From: an uncultured Leptospiraceae bacterium
Lineage (GTDB): Bacteria; Spirochaetota; Leptospiria; Leptospirales; Leptospiraceae
Assembly: GCA_937924465.1 (NCBI GenBank)
Contig: CALDSP010000098.1
Location: forward strand, 1-6,537
Length of the DNA: 6,537 nt
Direction of reading: 5' to 3'
The translations under genes and the position numbers were made by a program. A model generated the notes under the pieces. That model did no database searches and had not been told where the DNA came from. It worked only from the letters and a program-made list of their open reading frames with translations. Position 1 is the first letter of the stretch, and each line of letters begins with the position of its first letter. This document shows, one piece after another, positions 6,388 to 6,537 of this stretch.

Positions 6388-6537
6388 GTGACACGAAAAA
6401 CTCCTAAATACATTAATCCATACACAGACTTTGGATTCAAAAAACTCTTTGGAGAAGAGGGAAATAAAGATTTACTCATTGACTTTTTAAATCAAATTTT
6501 ACCAGAAAAACACCAAATTAGAGAACTAAACTTTCGC
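6388..6537 (+). CDS. Rpn-family recombination-promoting nuclease / putative transposase, N-terminal fragment
   Basis: Fifty codons are visible before the window ends, so the gene is cut by the window edge. The peptide contains KYINPYTDFGFKKLFGEE (residues 7-24), the hallmark N-terminus of the PD-(D/E)XK nuclease family transposase group (Rpn, PDDEXK_2), followed by LLIDFLNQIL. Proteins of this family are cytoplasmic DNA endonucleases that in E. coli (RpnA-E) promote RecA-independent recombination; they are often present in many copies per genome. The catalytic D/E-x-K residues lie beyond the window, so activity cannot be judged. GTG at 6388 is the likeliest start; an in-frame TTG at 6370 would add six residues. 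Neither has a clear Shine-Dalgarno. A near-consensus promoter lies at 6286-6314. The gene diverges from the sulfite reductase operon. Family assignment is confident; start and completeness are not. Confidence 0.82.
   Translation, partial: MTRKTPKYINPYTDFGFKKLFGEEGNKDLLIDFLNQILPEKHQIRELNFR

Noticed and set aside
1..6537. A new multi-gene defence or mobile system spanning the window
   Set aside because: The genes are mainly metabolic or envelope functions in two ordinary operons; the only mobile-type gene is the partial Rpn gene, with no terminal repeats or partner genes visible.

Overview
The window is AT-rich (roughly 30% GC by eye) and looks like bacterial chromosome from a spirochaete, most likely a Leptospira relative. 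This inference rests on well-supported TTG starts with good Shine-Dalgarno sequences, a secreted LamG plus fibronectin-III-like protein, and an Rpn-family nuclease gene. It is not proven by a marker gene.

Left block, + strand (1-4066): the 3' part of an M16 (pitrilysin/insulinase-type) peptidase gene that carries an in-frame TAA at 62-64 inside a conserved segment, so it reads as a nonsense-broken gene. Next come a short-form RNase Z-like metallo-beta-lactamase-fold hydrolase (977-1822, TTG start, 3 nt after the peptidase stop), ribose-5-phosphate isomerase B (1926-2363, TTG start), and an exported LamG/Fn3-like protein (2387-4066). Gaps of 3, 103 and 23 nt suggest one transcription unit, perhaps with an extra promoter before rpiB.

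Middle block, - strand (6099-4016): an assimilatory sulfite reductase hemoprotein (CysI type) with all four Fe-S/siroheme cysteines and the substrate-binding Arg/Lys residues, followed 5 nt later by a small gene that resembles a degenerate PIN domain. The small gene overlaps the 3' end of the LamG gene by 51 nt, tail to tail.

Right edge (6100-6537): a 288-nt divergent intergenic region with a near-consensus sigma-70-type promoter reading right, a perfect 14-bp AT palindrome and a separate 6-5-6 dyad, then the first 50 codons of an Rpn/PD-(D/E)XK nuclease-transposase family gene that runs out of the window.

Most of the content is housekeeping or ordinary accessory genes. I see no CRISPR array, phage cluster, tRNA or recognisable multi-gene defence system. 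The points most worth checking are the broken M16 gene, the plant-TRZ1-like tRNase Z relative, and the PIN-like gene coupled to sulfite reductase.
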